A DNA stretch of 30,484 nt from CAYJQO01 sp964372445. Lineage in GTDB: Bacteria; Patescibacteriota; Minisyncoccia; UBA6257; GWB1-50-10. Shown piece after piece: positions 14,788 to 24,376 of the stretch (its first letter is position 1; every line of letters begins with the position of its first letter). The notes beneath the pieces are model-generated. The model was given only the letters and a program-made list of their open reading frames with translations. It had not been told where the DNA came from and did no database searches. The position numbers and the translations under genes are program-made. The stretch lies in contig CAYJQO010000006.1 of the NCBI GenBank assembly GCA_964372445.1, positions 1 through 30,484 of the forward strand, in the 5' to 3' direction.

Positions 14788-16959
14788 CTAGCCCCCGGTA
14801 GCATTCCGGCGTCGGAGCATAAGGGATGCGCCGTAGGCGAGGACGCCGAGCACCAAGATGACACCAAAGGCAGCGGGGTTCGCGCCGCCACCGATCGTGA
14901 GGAGGTTCGCGAAAAGGTATGGCGCGGCATTTTTCTCCGGCCCAAGGACCGCGATCGTGCCGCCTCGTGCCACATCAGATAGGAACACATTCTCGGAACG
15001 AGCGTTCAGCGCGAAGGAGCGGTCGCCGAAGCTAACCGTTCCTTCGCCAACGTGGGCCACGCGAAAAATTGCCGTTCCGAAGAGCGTCGGCTGTTCGATG
15101 CCGTTGGGGAAACCGGCGGTTCTCACCAGCGTCCCAGCCGCACCGTCGAGTAAATCAAAAGGCTCACCAGGCACCGGCGTCCACCCCTTCGCGAACGTGA
15201 ACGATTCGTAGGTGAGGAGGTCACTCGGGTAGGCAAGATCGAGCTTCACCGTGTACACGCGGCCGCCCGTCGGCTCCACGGTGAAAACGAACAGTACGCT
15301 ATCCCCCTCAATGAGGGTGAGGGTCCCCGGCGTCACGGCCAGGGCAAGGGTGGCACCCCCCACCGCGGTCGGCGCACTCGTGGGGAGGACCGTTGTCGTG
15401 AACGCCCGGAAGAGCATGAAGGCATCGCGGTGGTCCACAATCCCGTCACCCGTAAGGTCGATGGTGCTTGCGCCAACGGCACCCCAGTTCACCATCATCG
15501 CGTTGAAGTCGAGGAGCGGCTCACCACGTGGCAGCGCAACCGGAGCCACCGGCGCGCTCTCAACGACGAGCGGCGAAAGCACGAAGATGTCATCGGAGGT
15601 CACCAGCGAGTAGTCGCCAGCCGCGGGCCGGAACTGGACGTAGACGGTGCGGAGTTCAATCCCTAGGACCGGGAGCAATGCCCACTGGGTCGTCGTTGCA
15701 AACGGCACCCATGTGGTCGTCCCGCTGAAGTCAGGGTAGTTCGAGAGGAGCATCTCTGTGGCACCGGTCGCCGTGAGCGAGAGCGTGACGAGTGACGAGG
15801 TCGCGACGAACGCGCCTCCGTTGATGACGACGGCTACATTAGAGAGCCAAGGCCGCGATAACCCGCCACCTCCACCGCCGCCACCACCTCCACCGCCTCC
15901 TCCACCACCGCCGCCTCCACCACCGCCGCCACTCGATGCTGTAGTTATGGAAACGCTGATAATCGGCGAGACTTGGCCGGCAACGTTCACAAGCACGACC
16001 CCGAAGTGGTAGGTGGTTCCGGGTTCGAGGCCGCCTACCCTCACTCCCTGCCGCGCACCGGGGATGGGGAGCGGCACCGCACCGACCGGTGTCGAGGATG
16101 CAAAGGCTGCCTCCGTCATTGGGGCGTTGCCGTAGCGGACGTTGAACTCTGAAAATGTGCTTCCCTGCGGCGTGTCCCACGAGAGATCGGCAAGGCGCTC
16201 CCCGGCGGTTACCGTGAGGTTCCGAACAGGCGGCACCGCGCCGAGTGGCCCGGGCGTGCCCGACGCGAACGCGAGCGGCGAGGTCTCCCCCGCAACGTTC
16301 ACCACTTGCACCGCGACGTAGTAGGTGGTGTACCGCTCAAGCTCCTCAATCAGCAATTCCTGCCGCGCGCCGGGAATGGGGAGCGGAACATCGGCCACCG
16401 GCAGCGCACCAAAAAAATTCAAATCCGTAATCGGCGACGTGGCGTACCGAACACGGAGTTCAGAGAGATCTGCCCCGGTGGGCGTACGCCATGAGAGAAT
16501 CAACGCGCTCCCGAGCCCTTCCATCGCAAGGTCGGCCACCGGCGTCGGGCGCTCGACGCCACCTCCCCCACCACCGCCGCCACCCCCACCGCCTCCGGAC
16601 GGCTCGGTCGTCGCCGTTGCCGTTGTGAGCCACCACTGCCCGAAGATGTCGAGGTACGCGTACCCGAAGTGGTACGTCGTCGCAGGCGAAAGTCCGCCCA
16701 CGCCAACCGTTTGGTCTTGGTTCGGGATGGGGGGCGGGACGTTTGGGACAACGGTCGCGCTCCCGAAGTTCGCCTCATCGATCGGCGATGCGCCCATGCG
16801 GAGCTCGTGGCTCGAGATGTCAGCGGACGTTCTCCACGAGAGTCCCACCGCATTCGTAGATACGGTTGTCGAGAGCGTCACCGCCGCCCCAAAGCTCACG
16901 AGCGGAAACGCGAGAAAGCCGATGAGGGCAATGGCTATGCGTAGCTGGTAGTTCACCAT
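14788..16959 (-). CDS. Secreted FN3 protein with polyglycine linkers, dockerin-like and cohesin-like segments and a C-terminal anchor
   Basis: The 723-residue product starts with a signal peptide (MVNYQLRIAIALIGFLAF, cleavage near SFGA). Three FN3-type modules follow, sharing WRT, YATSPITD/YGNAPMTE and TTYHFG motifs. A run of 13 Gly separates modules one and two, and 24 Gly follow the third. An Ig-like region precedes a dockerin-like calcium loop (DLTGDGIVDHRDAFMLFR), then a cohesin-like beta domain (YTVKLDLAYPSDLLTYESF). The C-terminus is one transmembrane helix ending in LMLRRRNATGG, a plausible cell-surface anchor. No LPXTG motif is seen. Dockerin and cohesin folds in one chain may bind within or between molecules. 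I chose the ATG at 16959; the ATG at 16986 would add nine residues. Surface adhesion is inference. Confidence 0.82.
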   Translation of the reverse strand: MVNYQLRIAIALIGFLAFPLVSFGAAVTLSTTVSTNAVGLSWRTSADISSHELRMGASPIDEANFGSATVVPNVPPPIPNQDQTVGVGGLSPATTYHFGYAYLDIFGQWWLTTATATTEPSGGGGGGGGGGGGGVERPTPVADLAMEGLGSALILSWRTPTGADLSELRVRYATSPITDLNFFGALPVADVPLPIPGARQELLIEELERYTTYYVAVQVVNVAGETSPLAFASGTPGPLGAVPPVRNLTVTAGERLADLSWDTPQGSTFSEFNVRYGNAPMTEAAFASSTPVGAVPLPIPGARQGVRVGGLEPGTTYHFGVVLVNVAGQVSPIISVSITTASSGGGGGGGGGGGGGGGGGGGGGGGLSRPWLSNVAVVINGGAFVATSSLVTLSLTATGATEMLLSNYPDFSGTTTWVPFATTTQWALLPVLGIELRTVYVQFRPAAGDYSLVTSDDIFVLSPLVVESAPVAPVALPRGEPLLDFNAMMVNWGAVGASTIDLTGDGIVDHRDAFMLFRAFTTTVLPTSAPTAVGGATLALAVTPGTLTLIEGDSVLFVFTVEPTGGRVYTVKLDLAYPSDLLTYESFTFAKGWTPVPGEPFDLLDGAAGTLVRTAGFPNGIEQPTLFGTAIFRVAHVGEGTVSFGDRSFALNARSENVFLSDVARGGTIAVLGPEKNAAPYLFANLLTIGGGANPAAFGVILVLGVLAYGASLMLRRRNATGG
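15865..15936 (-). repeat. Polyglycine-encoding trinucleotide repeat (24 Gly)
   Basis: An imperfect GGN run encodes 24 consecutive Gly between the third FN3 module and the Ig-like region. Codons alternate among GGT, GGC and GGA, so it is not a pure microsatellite. Confidence 0.85.
16558..16598 (-). repeat. Polyglycine-encoding trinucleotide repeat (13 Gly)
   Basis: A shorter GGN run encodes 13 Gly between the first and second FN3 modules of the same protein. Confidence 0.85.
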
Positions 16960-17012
16960 AGGTGCGTGCGGAAAGGACTTTGGCATACAGTAAAAGTTTT
17001 GTCAATAGACGG

Positions 17013-17041
17013 AAAAAAGCCCAGGCTATAGCCTGGGCTTT
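17013..17041 (-). terminator. Intrinsic terminator of the T9SS-tagged FN3 gene
   Basis: A perfect 11-bp stem (17016-17026 with 17031-17041, loop TATA) is followed on the minus strand by TTTTTT. The palindrome could also act on the plus strand, but no plus-strand gene ends here. Confidence 0.88.
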
Positions 17042-17058
17042 CTTTCAATGTACGGTGG

Positions 17059-19380
17059 TTAGCGTACCACCACCATTTTCTTCTGATCAACGAACGTTCC
17101 AGCGGTCAATCGGTACAGGTACATGCCGGTCGCGAGCTGCGACGCGTCAATCGTCACCACGTACTCCCCGACGCCGTACCGCACCCCATCAATGAGGCGA
17201 GCGATCTCGCGTCCGTCGAGCGTGTAGATGGTGATGGCCACCGCCTCTTCGCTCGGGAGTGCAAAACGGATCGTCGTCTGCGGGTTGAACGGGTTCGGAA
17301 AGTTCTGATCGAGACGGAAGGCTAACGGCACGCCACCCCCTTCGCTGATACCCGTGATGATAATCGTCACCGTATCAATGAGGGAAAATGGCCCGCTATT
17401 GCCGCTCGAATCGAACGCCTGCCCGCGCGCGTAGTACAGCCGCCCACGGCTCAGGCTCCCGAACACGATGTCGTTTGTCGCGTTCGGTCCAACCTCAGCG
17501 ACGTTTCGCTTCGTCGTGAAGAGTATCGGGAAGTTCGGGTTGTCGGAAAATTCAACCGTCACCATTCTGAGGTCTGGATCAGGAGGATTCACCACTCTCA
17601 CCGTAACCTCGCGCGCTCCGCTCACCCACGCATCCACCATCGGCGCGTCTGGCGGCACCCGATCGGTCACGCGTGGCGTGAGTGTCGTATCTACCAATGT
17701 GTAGAGCGACCGGTTCCCGCTTGAATCAACCGCGTAGGCTCTCGCGTAGTAGAGGGTGCGGGGTTCGAGGTCCGAGAAGATGACCGTGTGCCACGCGAGC
17801 GGACGCCGATCGCTCGCTGATTGCTCCACGAACGTTCGGAAATTGACGTCCGTGCTCACTTCGACGACTACCTCCATGAGGTCGACGTCGGCAGGATTCC
17901 GCACCGTTACCGTGACTTCCGTTGCGGAGGTCGCGTTCGCGGTGAGGTTCGTCGGCGCTCCGGGGGGAATGGTATCGGATCCCGGAGGCACCACCCACGT
18001 GAGCGTCGTATCAATCACGCTCGAAGCTGATCGCTGGCGAGCCATATCGGTGGCGTACGCCCTCGCGTAGTAGAACGTCTGCGGCGTGAAGCCTCCGAGG
18101 GATACGGTATTCCATGCGAGCGGCGCACGATTTGACGCCTGCCCACGCACCACCTGCCCAAGGAAGTTCACATCGGCCGAGACCTCGACCACGATGCTGT
18201 CGAGGTCAGCGTCGGTAGGATTCTGGAGCACGACGTCGATGGCCTGCGGACCGGTGGCGGTTGCCACGAGGTTCGTCGGCGCTCCGGGGGGAATGGTATC
18301 GGATCCCGGAGGCACCACCCACNNNNNNNNNNNNNNNNNNNNNNNNNNNNNNNNNNNNNNNNNNNNNNNNNNNNNNNNNNNNNNNNNNNNNNNNNNNNNN
18401 NNNNNNNNNNNNNNNNNNNNNNGCGGACCGGTGGCGGTTGCCACGAGGTTCGTCGGCGCTCCGGGGGGAATGGTATCCCGCACCAGCGCTCTTGGGGTGA
18501 GGAACGTGTCAATGGTACTCGGCACCGATCGGCGCTGGGTCAAATCGACGCTCATCCCCCGTGCGTAGTAACGGGTCTGCTCCGTGAGCCCAGCAATGAC
18601 GACGGTATCGAGGGTGAGGGGGGTGCGGCTCAAAATCGCCTGCCGCACCACGGGCGTGACGAAATTCACGTCCGGGCTCACCTCGACCACGACGCTGTCA
18701 AGGTCAAGGTCTGACGCGGTCCGGAACGTCACCTGCGCGCTCGTCGGGCTCGTGGCCGTTGCCACGAGGTTGGTCGGCGGCGCCGGCGCAGTGGTATCAA
18801 TGCCACCAGGTGGCCGATCGCACGCGTACACCATGATGGTATCGGTACGTACGCTGTCCGCCACGAGTATCCGGATGTTATCCGTATGCAACGTGAGCGA
18901 ACCGGGGCCTCCCACGAACGAGAGGGTAAGCACCACCGCATCGAATGAGCCGGTGATCGCCGGAAAGCTGAAACCGGTTGCAACGAACGAGGAATCAGTC
19001 GGGTACCGCAGGTTCGAGTTCACACGAACCGTATCCCCCGCAAAGAGGCTCACCGCGACCCGCACGGGGCGAACGCTCGGCGAGGGCACCATGAGGTCGA
19101 GCACGGCTCCTCGGTTTGGCACCGGGAACCGCTGCGGCAGTCGAACGATGAACCGGGCGTACCGGGTCACGGTAGAATCGAAGGGCGAAACAACGAAGAA
19201 TTTCGCTGACTGACCCCTCACCGCTGTATCCGAGAACGATGCGGTCGCCACGGTTACCCGACTGCTATCGAATAACGTGAATCCTGTATCTACTACCACC
19301 GCTCGATCCTGCTGACCGGCGAACGTAGTTGACGCAATACTGCCAACAAGCAATAGCAACAAAAGCAAAGACTGTTTCAC
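17059..19380 (-). CDS. Secreted FN3-repeat protein with C-terminal T9SS type A sorting domain (contains assembly gap)
   Basis: The product starts with a signal peptide (MKQSLLLLLLLVGSIASTTFA). A beta-sandwich region (about 25-180) follows, then at least four FN3-like modules of about 108 residues with PPGAPTNL starts and YYARAYA strands. The last 85 or so residues match the T9SS type A sorting domain: FRLDQNFPNPFNPQTTIRF, ITIYTLDGREIARL, then GMYLYRLTAG and a basic KKMVVVR end. In diderms that use type IX secretion, this domain directs export across the outer membrane and surface attachment. The start is a GTG at 19380 with AAGGAG eight bases upstream and a strong promoter. The 100-N run falls in the repeats, so the true length is greater than shown. 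No T9SS machinery gene is in the window. Confidence 0.85.
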   Translation of the reverse strand: MKQSLLLLLLLVGSIASTTFAGQQDRAVVVDTGFTLFDSSRVTVATASFSDTAVRGQSAKFFVVSPFDSTVTRYARFIVRLPQRFPVPNRGAVLDLMVPSPSVRPVRVAVSLFAGDTVRVNSNLRYPTDSSFVATGFSFPAITGSFDAVVLTLSFVGGPGSLTLHTDNIRILVADSVRTDTIMVYACDRPPGGIDTTAPAPPTNLVATATSPTSAQVTFRTASDLDLDSVVVEVSPDVNFVTPVVRQAILSRTPLTLDTVVIAGLTEQTRYYARGMSVDLTQRRSVPSTIDTFLTPRALVRDTIPPGAPTNLVATATGPXXXXXXXXXXXXXXXXXXXXXXXXXXXXXXXXXXWVVPPGSDTIPPGAPTNLVATATGPQAIDVVLQNPTDADLDSIVVEVSADVNFLGQVVRGQASNRAPLAWNTVSLGGFTPQTFYYARAYATDMARQRSASSVIDTTLTWVVPPGSDTIPPGAPTNLTANATSATEVTVTVRNPADVDLMEVVVEVSTDVNFRTFVEQSASDRRPLAWHTVIFSDLEPRTLYYARAYAVDSSGNRSLYTLVDTTLTPRVTDRVPPDAPMVDAWVSGAREVTVRVVNPPDPDLRMVTVEFSDNPNFPILFTTKRNVAEVGPNATNDIVFGSLSRGRLYYARGQAFDSSGNSGPFSLIDTVTIIITGISEGGGVPLAFRLDQNFPNPFNPQTTIRFALPSEEAVAITIYTLDGREIARLIDGVRYGVGEYVVTIDASQLATGMYLYRLTAGTFVDQKKMVVVR
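17947..18477 (-). repeat. 324-bp FN3 module repeat flanking the assembly gap
   Basis: The segment beginning GTTCGTCGGCGCTCC recurs at 17947 and 18271 (324 bp, 108 codons) and again at 18448 beyond the gap. Positions 18246-18300 and 18423-18477 (55 bp) are identical. Confidence 0.88.
18323..18422. other. Assembly gap of 100 N
   Basis: Exactly 100 N, the usual placeholder for a gap of unknown size, lie between two copies of the FN3 repeat. The reading frame agrees on both sides. From the 324-bp period the missing sequence should be 247 bp, or 247 plus a multiple of 324. Confidence 0.97.
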
Positions 19381-19433
19381 GATAAATACTCCTTACCTGT
19401 AGTGAATAGATATTGTTAATTACGCTAGAGTCA

Positions 19434-19462
19434 ATGGTAGCCTTATTTATCTAAGCTGTCAA
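19434..19462 (-). promoter_or_regulatory. Promoter of the T9SS-tagged gene (TTGACA-N17-TACCAT)
   Basis: The -35 TTGACA is at 19457-19462 and the -10 TACCAT at 19434-19439, 17 bp apart. The leader is about 45 nt and ends in AAGGAG before the GTG start. Confidence 0.75.
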
Positions 19463-19474
19463 GACTCCTTGACA
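19457..19474. promoter_or_regulatory. Palindrome formed by two divergent -35 boxes (TGTCAAG-ACTC-CTTGACA)
   Basis: The left arm holds the minus-strand -35 and the right arm the plus-strand -35, with four bases between the 7-bp arms. A regulator binding this dyad would control both divergent surface-protein genes. Confidence 0.6.
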
Positions 19475-19497
19475 TATAAATAACGACCTTTTACAAT
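19469..19497 (+). promoter_or_regulatory. Promoter of the barrel-like protein gene (TTGACA-N17-TACAAT)
   Basis: A consensus -35 (19469-19474) and near-consensus -10 (19492-19497) are spaced 17 bp apart. The leader is about 57 nt with GAAAGGA 11 bases before the ATG. Confidence 0.8.
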
Positions 19498-19560
19498 AGC
19501 AGCAGCTAAATACCTTAACAAAATTCACCATGACTGTCATACCAGAAAGGACCATTACCC

Positions 19561-20505
19561 ATGAAAGGATTCATGAAAGGATTGCTCATTGCCATCATCC
19601 TTGGCTCGATCACCTTCCCCTCTCCTGCCGTTACGCAAAGCAGACGCGCCAAACCTGATAGCGCGAAGGGTAAAGATTGCAACTGCGCGGAGAAAAAACC
19701 AGCTGTCCCTAAGAAAAAAATAACAACTGTCCCCGAGAAACGAACCGTTGAGACGGTTCCAACACAACCGAAGCCGAAATCGCTGCCGCCGTTGGCTACC
19801 CCCACCGAGACACTTAAGTGGCGCCTCGAAGAGGAAACAAAAACCGATGCGGCAAAAACCGCGCCGCCACCGCAGCCCTCTCCACCGAAACCGGATACTA
19901 TATTTCTCCCCGGATCGAGGGAGATTGTGCTGGTCCCCGCGGATGAGGAGAACCGCATCACGGTCGAGGGGCGGCACTACTTTGTAGCGCTCCCCGCGCT
20001 CGATTTCTTTGAGCTCCGCGGGTATGTGGAGCACCGACTCCGTGCGACCACGGTTGCGTTCGGTCGGTTCCGGCTCGACAAATCGTGGGGTGCAGCACTC
20101 GCCGGTCTCGCCTTCCGACCGATCCCGGAGTTCATGATCGGCATCAGCGCCGGCTTCGAGCAAATCAATAGCGTTGCGGCGGAAGGCACACAAGGGTGGC
20201 GAGGCGGCGGCTTCGTTACGGTGGAGCATGCTATTGTATCGTTCTTCGCCACCGTGGAGTGGAGCGAAGCCCAACGGCTCTACCACGAGGTAGCGCTCCC
20301 CATCCACCTCACGACGGAGGTAGCGATGGGACCGATGGTGGTCACGATTCCGCACGGGAACGGCACCGCTGCCGGGATTGTGGGCAGCCTGAGCTTTCCC
20401 GAGACACCGCTCACCGCCTACGGCAGCCTCCTCTACAATGGCCGAGAGGGTCTCGAGCCGAACCAACGGGCTGCTGCCATCGCCGGGGTGAAGCTCGTGT
20501 GGTAA
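19561..20505 (+). CDS. Exported protein with a possible outer-membrane beta-barrel domain
   Basis: I do not recognise a named family. The 314-residue protein has a signal peptide (MKGFMKGLLIAIILGSITF, then SPAVTQ). A basic, Pro-rich low-complexity segment (about 28-105) follows. The C-terminal 200 residues have many alternating amphipathic stretches (WGAALAGLAFRP, GGGFVTVEHAIVSFFATVEW, AYGSLLYNGREG, AAAIAGVKLVW) and end in Trp. A terminal aromatic residue on a last beta strand is typical of diderm outer-membrane barrels, so a small barrel is plausible, though a soluble beta protein is not excluded. A second Met (19573) follows a repeated MKG sequence and is an alternative start. It is transcribed divergently from the T9SS-tagged gene, with overlapping promoter elements. 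Confidence 0.7.
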   Translation: MKGFMKGLLIAIILGSITFPSPAVTQSRRAKPDSAKGKDCNCAEKKPAVPKKKITTVPEKRTVETVPTQPKPKSLPPLATPTETLKWRLEEETKTDAAKTAPPPQPSPPKPDTIFLPGSREIVLVPADEENRITVEGRHYFVALPALDFFELRGYVEHRLRATTVAFGRFRLDKSWGAALAGLAFRPIPEFMIGISAGFEQINSVAAEGTQGWRGGGFVTVEHAIVSFFATVEWSEAQRLYHEVALPIHLTTEVAMGPMVVTIPHGNGTAAGIVGSLSFPETPLTAYGSLLYNGREGLEPNQRAAAIAGVKLVW

Positions 20506-20513
20506 CCATAGAG

Positions 20514-20546
20514 AAATAGGCGACCTGCATCAGGTCGCCTATTTTC
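20514..20546 (+). terminator. Intrinsic terminator between convergent genes
   Basis: A perfect 14-bp stem (20514-20527 with 20531-20544, loop CAT) is followed by a T-rich run. It ends the barrel-like gene on the plus strand and may also serve uvrB on the minus strand. Confidence 0.88.
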
Positions 20547-20569
20547 TTTGCGGTCGGCGCAGGGTGTGG

Positions 20570-22579
<2,010 letters not shown>

Positions 22580-22621
22580 ACGACGGCCCACGCCTGGAGC
22601 TGCGAGGGGGGTAGTGCCTCC

Positions 22622-22650
22622 ACCCTACGCAACCCTCCCTGCTGCGTCAA
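22622..22650 (-). promoter_or_regulatory. Candidate uvrB promoter (TTGACG-N17-TAGGGT)
   Basis: The -35 TTGACG is at 22645-22650 and the -10-like TAGGGT at 22622-22627. It mirrors the uvrA promoter in both boxes and spacing, including TTGCNTARGGT around the -10. Confidence 0.45.
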
Positions 22651-22665
22651 CCGGACCGCCCGAGC

Positions 22666-23139
22666 CTAGGGGTACGGCACATCCTTGCGAGGTTTGTAGA
22701 ATTCAGGGTCAATGGTCCGCTCGAAGCACGTGTAGCCCTCACCGTGCTCCCAGTTCTGGACACCGTATCCGTAGTATGCAGGCGCAGCAAGTGGCCTCGG
22801 CACGCCGGAGCGTACCTTGCCCTCGCTCGGCAACACAAAGGTAGCGCAGAGGGCAAAGGTGGCCTCCCCGCTCACCTCGTAGGGGTAGCCTTGGCCGGTC
22901 TCGGGATCTACGGGAACGATGATGCCCCGCAGATCGTCTCGAAGATCTTCCAGCGCCGCGGGCAGCCGGCTCTTCCCCTGCCAGTAGTTGACAATTTCGT
23001 TCTGGAGGAACTGCAGGTCCTGCACGCGCCGCTCGTCGAAGAGCCGAAGCCGTTCCTCGTGCGGTGAACCCACGATGAAGAAGCCTGCCACGACCGCCGC
23101 CGCCACGATGCCCACCACGGTGTAGACGAACGACTTCAT
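22666..23139 (-). CDS. Membrane-anchored protein of unknown function (CPR-type neighbour of DUF5671)
   Basis: The 157-residue protein starts MKSFVYTVVGIVAAAVVAGFF, a single N-terminal membrane anchor. It is followed by DERRVQDLQFLQNEIVNYW, a linker, and a domain with PVDPETGQGYPYEVSGEATFALCATF. I know similar sequences as hypothetical proteins beside DUF5671 genes in Parcubacteria, but no function. The pattern of an anchor helix and a DPxTGxxYxY segment recalls pseudopilin-like periplasmic domains; this is speculation. I chose the ATG at 23139 since the longer frame runs back into the upstream gene, whose stop is four bases away. Confidence 0.78.
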   Translation of the reverse strand: MKSFVYTVVGIVAAAVVAGFFIVGSPHEERLRLFDERRVQDLQFLQNEIVNYWQGKSRLPAALEDLRDDLRGIIVPVDPETGQGYPYEVSGEATFALCATFVLPSEGKVRSGVPRPLAAPAYYGYGVQNWEHGEGYTCFERTIDPEFYKPRKDVPYP

Positions 23140-23143
23140 GGCG

Positions 23144-23629
23144 CTACTCGATGCGGTGCTTCCGGATATCAGCAAGGTAGTAGCCGAACACCGACCCTGC
23201 CACGAAGAAGACGGCAAACACCTTGAGCACAAACCGAAGCGTGAGCTCGCCCTCGAGGAGGCGGAACACCAGGGTCACCAAGTCACCCAAGATGATGAGC
23301 GCCGCCGCAAAGAGCGTGAAGTAGATGAGCCACTTCCGGATGCGAAGGTTGCGCTTGTCGGGGACGGCAGTGTAGCTCTTCCCCAAAAACCAGCTCGTCC
23401 AGAGGTACGCCGGGAACACCACGACGAGCGAAGCGATCGCCCATCGAATGGAGCGGTACGCTGATGAAGGAACGTAGCTCTCGGGGTAAAGTGGGTCGGG
23501 GATCAAAATGTTCACGTACTGGAAGATGAGCACGGTGAAGGCAACCGCGCTCACGTAGAGGGTGACCATAGAGAGCAGGTGGAGAAAAATGTCTTTCGGA
23601 GAAGTTTTCTCTTTTAGTTTTGATGCCAT
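23144..23629 (-). CDS. DUF5671 family membrane protein
   Basis: The 161-residue protein has four predicted membrane segments (SMVTLYVSAVAFTVLIF, IRWAIASLVVVFPAYLW, IYFTLFAAALIILGDLV, FVLKVFAVFFVAGSVFGYY) and the family layout with SAYRSIRWAIA and KHRIE at the end. DUF5671 is common in CPR bacteria and has no known function. I chose the ATG at 23629 (MASKLKEKTSP) because TATACT ends nine bases before it. It is co-transcribed with the anchored protein that follows four bases downstream. Confidence 0.85.
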   Translation of the reverse strand: MASKLKEKTSPKDIFLHLLSMVTLYVSAVAFTVLIFQYVNILIPDPLYPESYVPSSAYRSIRWAIASLVVVFPAYLWTSWFLGKSYTAVPDKRNLRIRKWLIYFTLFAAALIILGDLVTLVFRLLEGELTLRFVLKVFAVFFVAGSVFGYYLADIRKHRIE

Positions 23630-23638
23630 ATGCGTTCC

Positions 23639-23644
23639 AGTATA
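23639..23644 (-). promoter_or_regulatory. -10 element of the DUF5671 gene (TATACT)
   Basis: TATACT ends nine bases before the ATG. TTGCGG at the 17-bp spacing is a weak -35. A leader of about 2-3 nt is predicted. Confidence 0.55.
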
Positions 23645-23702
23645 CCGGTACAGCGCCCGCCCCGCAACTCCGCACGTTCTCAGGCGCATGCACGAGCAAA
23701 TG

Positions 23703-24371
23703 TTAAATCCGCAACACGCCTAGGTTGAGAAGATCGGTGAGCGCGCTCCCGAAGAAAACGGTAACGATCGCGGCGGCAATGAACGGCCACCCGAGCGTGG
23801 TGTACCGCTGCCCCATGGCAATGCCGCGAACGATCGAGATGGCAACCACCGCGGCGAACGTGAGGAACACGAACAGGGCAACGTTCGGCCACCCAACCAC
23901 GAGCGCGCAGAGGTAGCCAAGCTCGATCTCCCCTACCTCAAAGAACCGCTCGCGGTGACGCTTGAGCGCAGCAAGGAACAGAAAGAAAAGCCAGGCAACG
24001 CCGAGGGAGAGCGCCACGTTCAGCCAGAAGTGCACCACTGAGGAGAGTATGAAATAGCCAAGCTTCGTGCCAAAGAGCCACGGCAGGTCCCGAATGAACG
24101 GGATCGGCAGCGCCGTTACGGGCGCATTGAGGAACGTTCGGGTGAACGACGCCTGATCCCACACGTAGTACTGGCCGACCGTGAGCAACCCAGCGTAGAG
24201 CACCCGGAAACCGATTGCGATCCGCGAGAGCCAGGGGTAATCAATAATTGATAGCGTACCGGTGCGGAGCACGCCCCGCGCCTGGGCGTAGCGGAGTGTC
24301 CCGGCGACAAACACGCCGCCGAGCACGAGCATTGGGAGCAAGTTCAGCGCCGGACCCAAGAGGATCTCCAT
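23703..24371 (-). CDS. Polytopic membrane protein, distantly prepilin-peptidase-like
   Basis: The 222-residue protein has about six membrane segments. Its C-terminal half (EVGEIELGYLCALVVGWPN, then LFVFLTFAAVVAISIVRG and LGWPFIAAAIVTVFFGS) resembles the catalytic half of A24 prepilin peptidases. The active-site GxGD motif would correspond to VGEIEL, with Glu in place of the essential Asp, and I see no clear first Asp motif. It is therefore a diverged or inactive relative, or an unrelated protein with a similar hydrophobic pattern. It starts five bases after the tRNA-binding gene and is probably in the same transcript. Confidence 0.65.
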   Translation of the reverse strand: MEILLGPALNLLPMLVLGGVFVAGTLRYAQARGVLRTGTLSIIDYPWLSRIAIGFRVLYAGLLTVGQYYVWDQASFTRTFLNAPVTALPIPFIRDLPWLFGTKLGYFILSSVVHFWLNVALSLGVAWLFFLFLAALKRHRERFFEVGEIELGYLCALVVGWPNVALFVFLTFAAVVAISIVRGIAMGQRYTTLGWPFIAAAIVTVFFGSALTDLLNLGVLRI

Positions 24372-24376
24372 GGTGC

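Noticed and set aside
15758..16012. Polyproline plus-strand ORF
   Set aside because: It is the antisense reading of the polyglycine linker in the FN3 protein.
16977..17005. TTGACA at 17000-17005 as a promoter for the 14788-16959 gene
   Set aside because: No acceptable -10 lies at 16-18 bp spacing; the real promoter could not be placed.
18323..18422. Treating the T9SS-tagged gene as broken at the N run
   Set aside because: Both sides are in the same frame and carry the same repeat, so a collapsed repeat is the simpler explanation.
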